64,000 nucleotides of DNA, taken from Bifidobacteriaceae bacterium (GTDB lineage Bacteria > Actinomycetota > Actinomycetes > Actinomycetales > WQXJ01). Below, piece by piece: positions 57,088 through 64,000 of this stretch. The stretch's first letter is position 1; each line of letters opens with the position of its first letter. The notes under the pieces were generated by a model. It had not been told where the DNA came from, did not search any database, and worked only from the letters and a program-made list of their open reading frames with translations. The position numbers and the translations under genes were made by a program. The stretch spans positions 38,425 to 102,424 of the forward strand of contig JAISXH010000037.1 in assembly GCA_031270825.1 (NCBI GenBank). The letters are read 5' to 3'.

Positions 57088-57767
57088 ACCGTCAGCGGCG
57101 CGGCGCAAGAGAGCTGCTAGCCTCGCCGTTCAAGATGCACGCCGCCATTGAGAGCGGCTTTCCGCCCGCGGCCGGACCAGCGGTCGCCCAATCGCCCGGG
57201 CGCGTTCTGTGGAGGATAGATCCAACCGAGCGAGCCACTCTTCTTTATGTTTCCAGCCCAACTCCACCGGACTTCTCTCATCTCGTCGACCAGGCTGGCT
57301 GGCCCGCATCTGGCCAAAGCTGGGAGACACGCGACCTGACTCCTTTGCTGGACCTGCTTGAAAAAGGCCAAATATGGCGTTTTCGCTTGACGGCCAATCC
57401 GACCCGCAGAGTCTTGGAAGACAAGGCGAAGAAACTCGGCGCTGACGGGGAGGGGCGAAACGTCGTTGGCAAGCGCATGGCCCACCTGACCGCGCAACAG
57501 CAGCAGGACTGGTTGTTGAGCAAGACTCAGGGCCTGGGCTTCAGCATCCCTGACGACGACGGAGAGCCGCAGCTCATGGTTACATCCCGAGCCAGACTCC
57601 GCTTTGAGCACGGTAAGGGACGTCCTGTCACCCTAACTGCGGTGGGCTATGAAGGGGTGTTGGCCGTTGATGACCCGCAGGCCCTGAGGCAGGCGCTGAT
57701 CGGCGGGATCGGCGCGGGCAAGGCTTTCGGATGCGGCCTGATGACCCTGGCCAAGCCGCCGGGCTGA
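57063..57767 (+). CDS. cas6e: CRISPR RNA endoribonuclease Cas6e (CasE)
   Basis: Cleaves the array transcript inside each repeat. The 234-residue protein shows SPFKMHAAIESGFPP, containing the catalytic-type histidine, NVVGKRMAHLT, and the glycine-rich loop GGIGAGKAFGCGLMTLA near the C-terminus. It overlaps cas5 and is followed six bases later by cas1. Confidence 0.94.
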   Translation: MFLTRFAMNRQRRGARELLASPFKMHAAIESGFPPAAGPAVAQSPGRVLWRIDPTERATLLYVSSPTPPDFSHLVDQAGWPASGQSWETRDLTPLLDLLEKGQIWRFRLTANPTRRVLEDKAKKLGADGEGRNVVGKRMAHLTAQQQQDWLLSKTQGLGFSIPDDDGEPQLMVTSRARLRFEHGKGRPVTLTAVGYEGVLAVDDPQALRQALIGGIGAGKAFGCGLMTLAKPPG

Positions 57768-57773
57768 GTCGCA

Positions 57774-58733
57774 ATGGCTCCGCTGCGCGGCGCACCGCCG
57801 CCTGACCTAAAGGATTTGGTCCGGGCCCAGGACCGCATCTCATTCATCTATGTGGAGCGGTGCTTCGTCCATCGCGACTCCAACGCCATCACCGCTCGCG
57901 ACCAACGCGGCACCGTGCACATACCCGCCGCCAGCTTGGGGGCGTTGATACTCGGTCCTGGAGCCACGGTCAGCCATCAGGCCATAACCCTGTTGGCTGA
58001 AAGCGGCTCGACTGCCGTGTGGGTCGGCGAACGGGGCGTTCGCTACTACGCGCATGGCCGATCTTTGAGCGGCAGTTCAAGACTCCTTGAGGCCCAGGCA
58101 CGCATAGTGTCAAACAAGAACGAGCGGATGCGGGTGGCGCGAGCCATGTACGGAATGCGTTTCCCGGACGAAGACGTGTCCCGACTGAGCATGCATCAAC
58201 TGCGCGGCCGCGAGGGCGCGCGCGTGCGCCGGGCCTACAGGCAAGCTTCTCAAGACTCTGGCGTCGCCTGGGACGGCCGTGCGTATGACCCGAACGACTT
58301 TGACGCCGGCGACACAGTCAATAAAGCCCTGTCTGCGGCGACCGCCTGCCTATATGGCGTCGCGCACGCGGTCATCGTCGCACTCGGGTGTGCGCCCGGC
58401 CTCGGCGTAGTCCACACCGGGCACGCTCGTTCTTTCGTTTATGACATTGCGGACCTCTATAAAGCCGAAATCGCTGTCCCTGTGGCCTTTAGTGTGGCGG
58501 CCGCCGGTCCGGAGGACGTCGGTGGAACCACACGCCGCGCGGTTCGAGACGCGATCCGGGACGGGCTCATTATGACCCGCATCTCGCGCGACATAAAGCT
58601 GCTGCTGCTTGGACCCTCCAGCGACTCTGACGAGGACTCGCCGGAGAACTATGACGTGATCGAATTATGGGACGGCCGCACCGGCACCGTCTCAGGAGGC
58701 ATCTCCTACGGACAAGAGGCGGTGATCGTCTAA
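57774..58733 (+). CDS. cas1: CRISPR integrase Cas1 (type I-E)
   Basis: Integrates new spacers with Cas2. The 319-residue type I-E form has RISFIYVERCFVHRDSNAITARD and the metal residues glutamate in LRGREGARVRRAY, histidine in HTGHARSFVYDIADLYK and aspartate in the same stretch (IADLYK). All are present, so adaptation should be possible. The stop overlaps the cas2 start by TAATG. Confidence 0.96.
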   Translation: MAPLRGAPPPDLKDLVRAQDRISFIYVERCFVHRDSNAITARDQRGTVHIPAASLGALILGPGATVSHQAITLLAESGSTAVWVGERGVRYYAHGRSLSGSSRLLEAQARIVSNKNERMRVARAMYGMRFPDEDVSRLSMHQLRGREGARVRRAYRQASQDSGVAWDGRAYDPNDFDAGDTVNKALSAATACLYGVAHAVIVALGCAPGLGVVHTGHARSFVYDIADLYKAEIAVPVAFSVAAAGPEDVGGTTRRAVRDAIRDGLIMTRISRDIKLLLLGPSSDSDEDSPENYDVIELWDGRTGTVSGGISYGQEAVIV

Positions 58734-59092
58734 TGGTGGTCTTAGTCCTAACAGCTTGCCCGGAGGGACTGCGGGGTCTGCTGACACGTTGGCTCCTTGA
58801 AATCAGCCCCGGCGTGTTCGTGGGCCACGTGACCAAACGAGTGCGCGAGAGCATCTGGGAACACGTCCGAGGCATGGCGAACACTGGACGGGCTCTGATG
58901 GTCCACACCGCCCGAAACGAGCAACACCTCGAGTTCAAAGTCCACCGCCACGATTGGCGTCCGACAGACTTCGACGGGGTGGTGTTGATGCTGCGGCCTG
59001 ACAGCCAAGACCCTTCAGAGCTGCCCGCAACTGCCAAGAAAGGTTGGAGTTCGGCCAGCATCTACCGAAGAGCCCGGCGCCGAGCCGCCTAG
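58733..59092 (+). CDS. cas2: CRISPR adaptation protein Cas2 (type I-E)
   Basis: Structural partner of Cas1 in spacer integration. The 119-residue product has the Cas2e pattern MVVLVLTACPEGLRGLLTRWLLEISPGVFVGHVTKRVRESIWEHV and SNEQHLEFKVHRHDWRPTDFDGVVLM-like middle (ARNEQHLEFKVHRHDWRP). The track's longer ORF includes the cas1 end. It is the last cas gene. Confidence 0.95.
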   Translation: MVVLVLTACPEGLRGLLTRWLLEISPGVFVGHVTKRVRESIWEHVRGMANTGRALMVHTARNEQHLEFKVHRHDWRPTDFDGVVLMLRPDSQDPSELPATAKKGWSSASIYRRARRRAA

Positions 59093-59146
59093 CCCGCAGC
59101 CACCCGAGCCAATCGGTCGCCGCGACCCCGCCGACAATTCTCCACA

Positions 59147-59205
59147 GGGGTCACAGGCAGGGGTCACAGGCAGAGGTCACAGGCAGAGGTCAGAGGTCAG
59201 GGTCC
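59147..59205. repeat. 13-bp minisatellite at the end of the anti-sigma gene
   Basis: Units GGGGTCACAGGCA (twice) and GAGGTCACAGGCA, then shorter GAGGTCA units, run up to the stop codon of the minus-strand gene that ends at 59197. Nothing else is seen in the gap after cas2. Confidence 0.8.
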
Positions 59206-59865
59206 CTCTGCGGCCTTGAGGATCTGATCAGCTAACTCCGCGTGAGCCGCGTCAAAGGTCACTGTGACTCTGAGGTCTCCGACGATCACCGACCGCTCGG
59301 ACCAGACTGCTGACTGCGGACTCCACGGAGCAGGTTGTTCGGCAGGGTTGACGGTCACGTGCATGACTTGGGTTTCGTCGGGGAATTCGACATCGCACGG
59401 TTGGGCCGCTGGGTCGCCGGTGTACTCAAGATCTATGTAGGGCCGCTGCGACAGCGCGGGTTGACGGCACCAGTCCGGTCCCGGAGCCGAACCCGTCTCC
59501 CAGCTGTCAGGAATAGCGATGAGGGCGCCTCCAACCGCCTCCCAATGGAAACCGTCGGGGGCTTCCCCGGCCGACTCATTCTTGATGGGGGAATCCGCGC
59601 CGATGTAGTCGGGATCGCGGTTCGGCCGAGCGTTAAGCGCGCCCACTATGACAACGGCGACGATGACGCCGGCAGCCAGTGAAAAGCCGCCGGCGACAGC
59701 TACGGCTTTTCTGCGCTTCTTCCTGATTGCCCTGGACTTGATATCCGCGAGCAGCGACGGGGTCAGCGGCGCCACGCCAGGCTGGCTGAGACCTTCAAGC
59801 CCGAGTTTCACGCGCTGCGCGTCCGAACCGCCCGGCTGCCCGCCACCGAAATCTTCGCCGCTCAC
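59197..59865 (-). CDS. Single-pass membrane protein, probable sigma-factor partner
   Basis: The 222-residue product starts at the GTG at 59865, overlapping the sigma-factor stop by GTGA; the track start lies inside the sigma gene. A cytoplasmic part of about 55 residues (GVAPLTPSLLADIKSRAIRKKRRKAVAV) leads to one membrane helix (GGFSLAAGVIVAVVIVGAL) and an extracellular domain with two cysteines (DWCRQPALSQ, QPCDVEF). I see no zinc-binding anti-sigma motif. Position makes an anti-sigma or sensor role likely, but this is inference. Confidence 0.7.
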   Translation of the reverse strand: MSGEDFGGGQPGGSDAQRVKLGLEGLSQPGVAPLTPSLLADIKSRAIRKKRRKAVAVAGGFSLAAGVIVAVVIVGALNARPNRDPDYIGADSPIKNESAGEAPDGFHWEAVGGALIAIPDSWETGSAPGPDWCRQPALSQRPYIDLEYTGDPAAQPCDVEFPDETQVMHVTVNPAEQPAPWSPQSAVWSERSVIVGDLRVTVTFDAAHAELADQILKAAEGP

Positions 59866-60395
59866 TTCTGTGCCTCCGGAGCCATCTTTCTCATCGACTC
59901 CAACGCATATCGCGCCACGGAACGCGCGGCGGCTTCCGTGCAGCCGCAAACCGACGCGATGTCGGCATAGGTCAGATCCTCCAGGTACCGCAACACCACG
60001 ATCGCTCGCTGGCGAGAGGGCAGTCCGCCGAGCAAGTCCGCCACCAGCATCGCATCCGTGACCGATGCCGTCGGGTCGCCTGTCGGTCCTGCCAGCGCCT
60101 CAATGTCGTGGTAGGGCGCCGTGTCGCGTGTCTTGCGCCAAGCGCTGATCCTCGCGTTCGTGATCGACCGCCGCAGGTACGCTCCCGGGTTACCCCGTGA
60201 TCGAACCCGCTGCCACCGCGGGTACAGTCCGGCCAGCGCGTCCTGGACGGCGTCCTGGGCGTCATCCCGGTTGCCGGTAACCAGGTAGGCGAAGCGGCAC
60301 AGCGACTCCCACTGCTCTGCCACATAGCCATCGAAGTCGGCCGGGATCGCGCGCGCTTCTTCAGGTTTTCCGCCCGGAATCTCCGAATCCCGCAC
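59862..60395 (-). CDS. SigE-family RNA polymerase sigma factor (ECF-type)
   Basis: The 177-residue protein contains sigma region 2 (FDGYVAEQWESLCRFAYLVTGNRDDAQDAVQDALAGLYPRWQRV) and region 4 (LPSRQRAIVVLRYLEDLTYADIASVCGCTEAAARSVARYALESMRK). This is the compact actinobacterial SigE-type layout. The GTG at 60395 starts it. The linked membrane protein and downstream exported proteins suggest an envelope-stress response. Confidence 0.9.
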   Translation of the reverse strand: MRDSEIPGGKPEEARAIPADFDGYVAEQWESLCRFAYLVTGNRDDAQDAVQDALAGLYPRWQRVRSRGNPGAYLRRSITNARISAWRKTRDTAPYHDIEALAGPTGDPTASVTDAMLVADLLGGLPSRQRAIVVLRYLEDLTYADIASVCGCTEAAARSVARYALESMRKMAPEAQK

Positions 60396-60497
60396 GCCGC
60401 CATCCTTCCATATGCCGCGGCGTGGGTCCGGCCACCCAGACCACGCGCTTCCAACTTGTGAGCGCCGTGGCGCTGTGCGTCAATGATCGCGAGCCGC

Positions 60498-60893
60498 TTA
60501 TCGGGTCGCGACGTCAACATGGACTTCAGTTGTCTCGCCGTCCTTGACTTCAACTGTCTGCTCCGACCTGTCGGCAGCGTCGGAACACTGGAATCTGAGC
60601 ATCCATCGGCCCTCGGCCAACCGCACCTCAAACTTTCCATCTTCATCGGTGACGACACCGATATCTTCCACCGAAATGGCTGGATCGTCGGGAATCCGGT
60701 CGACATAGCAGTCTGGTACTGGCAAACCGTCATTGCCGGTCACCCATCCGGTGACTTGGCCAACCCCGCCGGCAGTCGGTTCTTCCTTGGGCGCCGTGTC
60801 CGCCCGCCCAAGAGACCATAGGATCAAGATCACGGCCAACCCCGCAGCGACAATGATCACGCAAACTAGAGTGATGAATCTCGATTTGCCCAT
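60498..60893 (-). CDS. Membrane-anchored carboxypeptidase-regulatory-like domain protein
   Basis: A 131-residue protein with an N-terminal membrane anchor (about residues 6-28) and a beta-sandwich of the CarboxypepD_reg type: GQVTGWVTGNDGLPVPDCYVDRI, GVVTDEDGKFEVRLAEGRWMLRFQCSD, EQTVEVKDGETTEVHVDV. Such domains often occur in surface adhesion or binding proteins. It lies 3 bp after the small secreted protein gene and about 100 bp before the sigma gene on the same strand. Confidence 0.72.
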   Translation of the reverse strand: MGKSRFITLVCVIIVAAGLAVILILWSLGRADTAPKEEPTAGGVGQVTGWVTGNDGLPVPDCYVDRIPDDPAISVEDIGVVTDEDGKFEVRLAEGRWMLRFQCSDAADRSEQTVEVKDGETTEVHVDVATR

Positions 60894-60896
60894 TCC

Positions 60897-61277
60897 TCAG
60901 TGCCCTGCCGCCCCTAATTCCTTGCCGCGCTTGTCGGTCCCAATGATGCTCTGCGTCTGAGGAGGGTTGTCCGCCGTCCCCAGGGACGCAGGGCTCGACA
61001 AGGAAGTGGCAGGCGCCTCGGCGGCCGCCTGCGCGGGCGCCAACACCTCTGGGCCGAGTTCGCGGCCGTTGGCGTCAGCGCCGACCGGAATAGCTGGCGC
61101 GTCGAGCGCGACAGTCTTCCCTGGCTCGGCCGGGGTCTGGACGGCCCCGTTGTCTTCGGCCGACTCCCCTGGCAGGGGCGCGGACTCAGCCCGCGCGGAG
61201 TTGTCGATGCCGAATGGCATACCTGCCGCAAACAACAAGGCGATCACGCCAACAGCGACTTTCCTTGTGCTTCTCAT
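60897..61277 (-). CDS. Small secreted protein of unknown function
   Basis: The start is the ATG at 61277 (MRSTRKVAVGVIALLFAAG), with AAGGAGAGG upstream; the track's 161-aa version is too long. The 126-residue product has a signal peptide with probable cleavage at ARA-ES, then an Ala/Pro/Glu-rich mature part with two related motifs, GADANGRELGPE and GTDKRGKELGAA. I do not recognise a family. Upstream, 61278-61518 (241 bp) contains no supported gene. Confidence 0.6.
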   Translation of the reverse strand: MRSTRKVAVGVIALLFAAGMPFGIDNSARAESAPLPGESAEDNGAVQTPAEPGKTVALDAPAIPVGADANGRELGPEVLAPAQAAAEAPATSLSSPASLGTADNPPQTQSIIGTDKRGKELGAAGH

Positions 61278-61518
61278 CGTTGCCTCTCCTTCGTATCTCC
61301 TTGTCTCGGTCGTGCTGGCGGTCCAGTTGTCGGCGCCCGTGGACTTCCTGCCTTGGCCGTGTCCTGGGCCGACCGTCGCCACGCTTCATCGATTGACACG
61401 CAGCGGCGCGGCGTTTCGTGCGAAGTATGACGCGACTCGCCGGAAACGGGGCCACGTGCCGGGCGCCGCTGTCGGGGTGCCGCGCGCGGCGGCCGGCAAC
61501 GCCGCCGGCAGCGCCGCG

Positions 61519-62415
61519 TCAGGTCCCGGCCGCGAATTGGTGACGGTTGCGGCCAACAGCCCACAACGCCGCGCACAAGACACACAGCCCGGCCGATGCC
61601 GCCGTCAACAGTCCCAAGTCGAGCAGGCCCAGTTCAGGTGTGGACACTCCCGACGCTTCCCCCAGCAAGACAACTGTCGCGACCGTGCTGGCGCACGGCG
61701 CCGCCAGGCAGACTAGATAATCCAACGTTCCCATCAGCGCGAGGTCCCAGCGCCCCAGGCCGTACAGACGGTAGACGGCGCGATCGCGTCTTGACAGCAG
61801 CAATCGCACAGCCGCGGCGATGGCCAGGAAGGCCGCGGCCACGATGGGCCACAGCCTCTCCTTGTGGTCGCGGGCCAAGTCGTCCGGAGTGGGCTTGGCC
61901 TCTTCCGAGCCGACCACGGGAACCGCGATCACACCGTGAGAAAAGGCCGTCGCCGCGATTTCTAACGCTGCCGCCTCAACCATCTCCGGAGGCGCCTCGG
62001 CCAGGCAATAGCTCACCTCGGCCAGGGTCTCGCTCACCACCAGCACTCCCCCGTCCAGAGGCGGATAGCGACCAGCGCCGGTGACGGCCCGCACCGGCAA
62101 AGCCACGGCCTTGCCGCCGACATCCTGGTAAAGGACTCCCGGTCCCAGTTTGGTCAGCGCCTGGAAACCAGGAGTCAACCGACCCGGCGTTGTTCCCAGG
62201 CCGTCCTCGGGCCAGGCGATGCGCGCGGCCTGCGCGCTGATAGTGGTTTGCGCGAGGCCCGCCTCCAGACCCAGCACCCGCGCTTCGCGCGTGCTCCCCA
62301 CGGCCCCTGCGGCGATCACGCTGGGCGACTGTGCCACCGCCTCGCACGCGGCTGCGGCCAAGCCCGCGCCACTGGCGTCCGACACCACGATCAGGCCCCA
62401 GCCCCGGGCCCTAAC
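61519..62415 (-). pseudogene. 5'-truncated membrane permease cut by the IS element
   Basis: The readable part VRARGWGLIVVSDASGAGLAAAACEAVAQSPSVIAAGAVGS continues through an extracytoplasmic region (TTPGRLTPGFQALTKLGPGVLYQ) and a C-terminal part with about three membrane helices to AVGRNRHQFAAGT. It resembles the middle and end of FtsX/MacB-like ABC permeases in actinobacteria. The N-terminus is missing: homology stops at 62415 where the IS begins, and the start of the 325-aa track ORF (MRSHPLLPTPHP...) is IS sequence. Confidence 0.75.
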
Positions 62416-62486
62416 TGTCAAGCTGTGGTGAGACGTCGTTGGCGTTGATGGTTTTGTCGTTGGGTGAGGAGTTGGGAGGAGTGGGT

Positions 62487-63164
62487 GTGAGCGCATCGGA
62501 TGAGGGGGCTCGGGGTCCGGGGGGACGGGGACGGGCTGGGGGCGCGGGGCCGCGCAGGGGACGGTTGAGGGCTGCGGACAAGGCCCGGATCGTCGCGGAG
62601 CACGACGCTTTGGACGAGTTGGGGCGGGGCGCGCTGCTGCGGCGGGAGGGCTTGTACGGAGCGGACGTGGACAGGTGGCGGCGCGGAGCCGGGCCGCCGG
62701 CCCCGGAGACCGCCCCTGACGCGCCCTGCCCGGAGCCGGACCCGGCGGGGCCCGCGCCGGAGCGCGGGCGGCGTCTGAGGACGCCCGCGGAGAAGCTCGC
62801 GCTGCTCAAGGAGTACGACGCCGCCCCGGACGCGGCCGCCCGGGCGGAGCTCGCGCTGCGGGAGGGCTTGAGCCTGTCGAACATCCCCGGGTGGCGGCGG
62901 GCCCGCGACAAGGGCGCCCTCGAAGCGCTCAGCGACCGGCGGTTCGGGCCCAAGGGCCTCGACCGGGACAAAGCCCGCATAGCCGAGCTCGAGTCCCAGA
63001 ACCGGCGTCTGCGCGACGAGCTCGACACCGCCAGGCAGGTGGTGAGAGTCCAGGGAAAACTTGTCGCGCTCTTGGAGCAGCTGCCGGCCGACAGCGCGAC
63101 CCCGCCGTCCGGCAGCAAGCCCGTGAGGCGATCCTCGACGCCGCCGACGAGATCGCCGCGTTGA
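62487..63164 (+). CDS. IS3-family OrfA with duplicated helix-turn-helix
   Basis: The GTG at 62487 has GGGAGGAG upstream and gives 225 residues; the track starts 16 codons earlier at a TTG. Two related helical units are visible: LRAADKARIVAEHDALDELGRGALLRREGLYGADVDRWRRG and LRTPAEKLALLKEYDAAPDAAARAELALREGLSLSNIPGWRRARDKGAL, each like a transposase HTH. A leucine-zipper-like coiled coil (DKARIAELESQNRRLRDELDTARQVV) follows. Most OrfA proteins have one such HTH. Confidence 0.8.
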   Translation: MSASDEGARGPGGRGRAGGAGPRRGRLRAADKARIVAEHDALDELGRGALLRREGLYGADVDRWRRGAGPPAPETAPDAPCPEPDPAGPAPERGRRLRTPAEKLALLKEYDAAPDAAARAELALREGLSLSNIPGWRRARDKGALEALSDRRFGPKGLDRDKARIAELESQNRRLRDELDTARQVVRVQGKLVALLEQLPADSATPPSGSKPVRRSSTPPTRSPR

Positions 63165-64000
63165 CGGGCGTCGACGAGGCGTGCCGGGCCACCGGGATCG
63201 CCCGCGCCACCTACTACCGGCGCCGGCGCCCGCCGGCGCGGCCCGCCGCTCCCGCCCGGCCGGCCGGGCCGCGCCGGCCCCGCTCCGGGCCGGGCTCCCA
63301 GCCCCGCGCGCTCGGCGCCGCGGAACGCGACGCCGTCCTCGCCCAGCTCCACTCCGAGCGGTTCCGCGACCAGTCCGCCGAGGAGGTCTACCACACCCTC
63401 CTCGACGAGGGCGTCTACCTGTGCTCCGTCGCCACCATGCGCCGCCTCCTGCGCGGCCTGGGAGAGGCCAAGGACCGGCGCCGCCAGTCCGCCCACCCGG
63501 CCAAGGCGAAACCCGAGCTGATGGCCGACGCGCCCAACCAGGTCTGGTCCTGGGACATCACCATCCTCAAAGGACCCGCCAAACACGAGCGCTACCACCT
63601 GTACTGCGTGATCGACGTGTTCTCCCGCAAGACGGTCGCCTGGCAGGTCCAGGCCCGCGAGTCCGACCAGCTCGCCCGCGCCATGTTCGAGGACGCGTTC
63701 CAGGCCGAGCGCGTCCAGGCGGGCCAGCTCACCGTCCACGCCGACCGGGGCAGCTCCATGACCTCGAAAACCGTCGCCCAACTCATGGACGACCTCCAAG
63801 TCGCCCGCTCCCACTCCCGGCCCCGCGTGTCCAACGACAACCCCTACAGCGAATCCCAGTTCAAAACCCTGAAATACCGGCCCGAGTTCCCCGACCGGTT
63901 CTACTCCCTCGCCCACGCCCGCGAGTTCTGCGCCGAGTTCTTCAACTGGTACAACCACCACCACCACCACTCCGGGATCGGCTACCACACGCCCGCCGAA
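63059..64000 (+). CDS. IS3-family transposase OrfB (DDE integrase), -1 frameshift product, 3' end missing
   Basis: The frame entered after a -1 slip at 63053-63059 reads TCRALGAAAGRQ...REAILDAADEIAALTGVDEACRATGIARATYYRRRR and then the integrase core. The DDE residues are in VWSWDITIL (D), LTVHADRGSSM (D) and NPYSESQFKTLKY (E). The ORF track does not list it because it has no stop in the window. It ends within FNWYNHHHHHSGIGYHTPAE, so only a few C-terminal residues are missing. Confidence 0.88.

Larger units (their letters stand above)
62416..64000 (+). mobile_element. IS3-family insertion sequence (right end beyond window)
   Basis: The left end is placed at TGTCAAGCTGTGGTGAGACG, where the interrupted permease loses homology. 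The element carries orfA and an overlapping orfB in the -1 frame, typical of IS3-family elements. The right inverted repeat and any target-site duplication are outside the window. Confidence 0.8.

Noticed and set aside
61519-62496. 325-aa ORF as an intact gene
   Set aside because: Its first ~27 codons are IS sequence; the native reading frame begins at the IS boundary, so the gene is truncated.
62411-63988. 525-aa minus-strand ORF over the IS element
   Set aside because: Antisense to orfA/orfB; composition is Gly/Val/Ala-rich with no motifs, while the plus strand has a complete DDE core.

Overview
The window is high-GC chromosomal DNA of an actinomycete (Actinomycetota). The evidence is the actinobacterial gene order HIT-pgsA-PIM acyltransferase-pimA followed by yebC-ruvCAB-yajC-secDF-apt-rel, phosphatidylinositol mannoside genes, a LysX-type fused lysyl-phosphatidylglycerol synthase/lysyl-tRNA synthetase, a SigE-family sigma factor, and dense GTG starts with ATGA/GTGA overlaps. 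The genus cannot be fixed from the sequence alone.

Layout. 1-24.6 kb is mostly housekeeping on the minus strand: aspS (cut by the window edge), hisS, a divergent plus-strand pair (membrane cyclophilin and a DUF349 protein), rel, apt, secF, secD, yajC, ruvB, ruvA, ruvC, yebC, a LemA-like protein, the PIM genes pimA/acyltransferase/pgsA with HIT and thrS, and an ABC-F ATPase. 24.6-29.2 kb has an Eis-like acetyltransferase with tandem copies of its own 3' tail, a decayed MacB-like ABC transporter, a NagD-type phosphatase and a TPR-like protein. 29.3-36.8 kb is one arginine operon, argC-J-B-D-F-R-G, with lysX beyond it. 41.3-46.1 kb is a maltose-type ABC import locus (malE, malF, malG) with a TraX-family membrane protein and then an FKBP lipoprotein.

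47.2-59.1 kb is a complete type I-E CRISPR-Cas system: 39 repeats and 38 spacers, then cas3-casA-casB-cas7-cas5-cas6e-cas1-cas2. Repeat orientation and the degenerate repeat at the left end indicate that the array is transcribed leftwards from a leader shared with the divergent cas operon. 59.2-62.4 kb is a small cell-envelope/stress locus (SigE-family sigma factor, membrane partner, two exported proteins, a permease fragment) cut by an IS3-family element that runs off the right edge.

The most unusual signals are not genes. A ~130 bp intergenic element with strong terminal hairpins occurs three times in the same orientation, including a tandem pair. Several genes carry duplicated copies of their own 3' ends just past the stop codon. 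Two spacers come from homologous protospacers in the same register. Many housekeeping proteins (ArgC, ArgD, SecD, ABC-F, DUF349, HIT) carry proline/glycine/acidic low-complexity inserts built from short DNA repeats.
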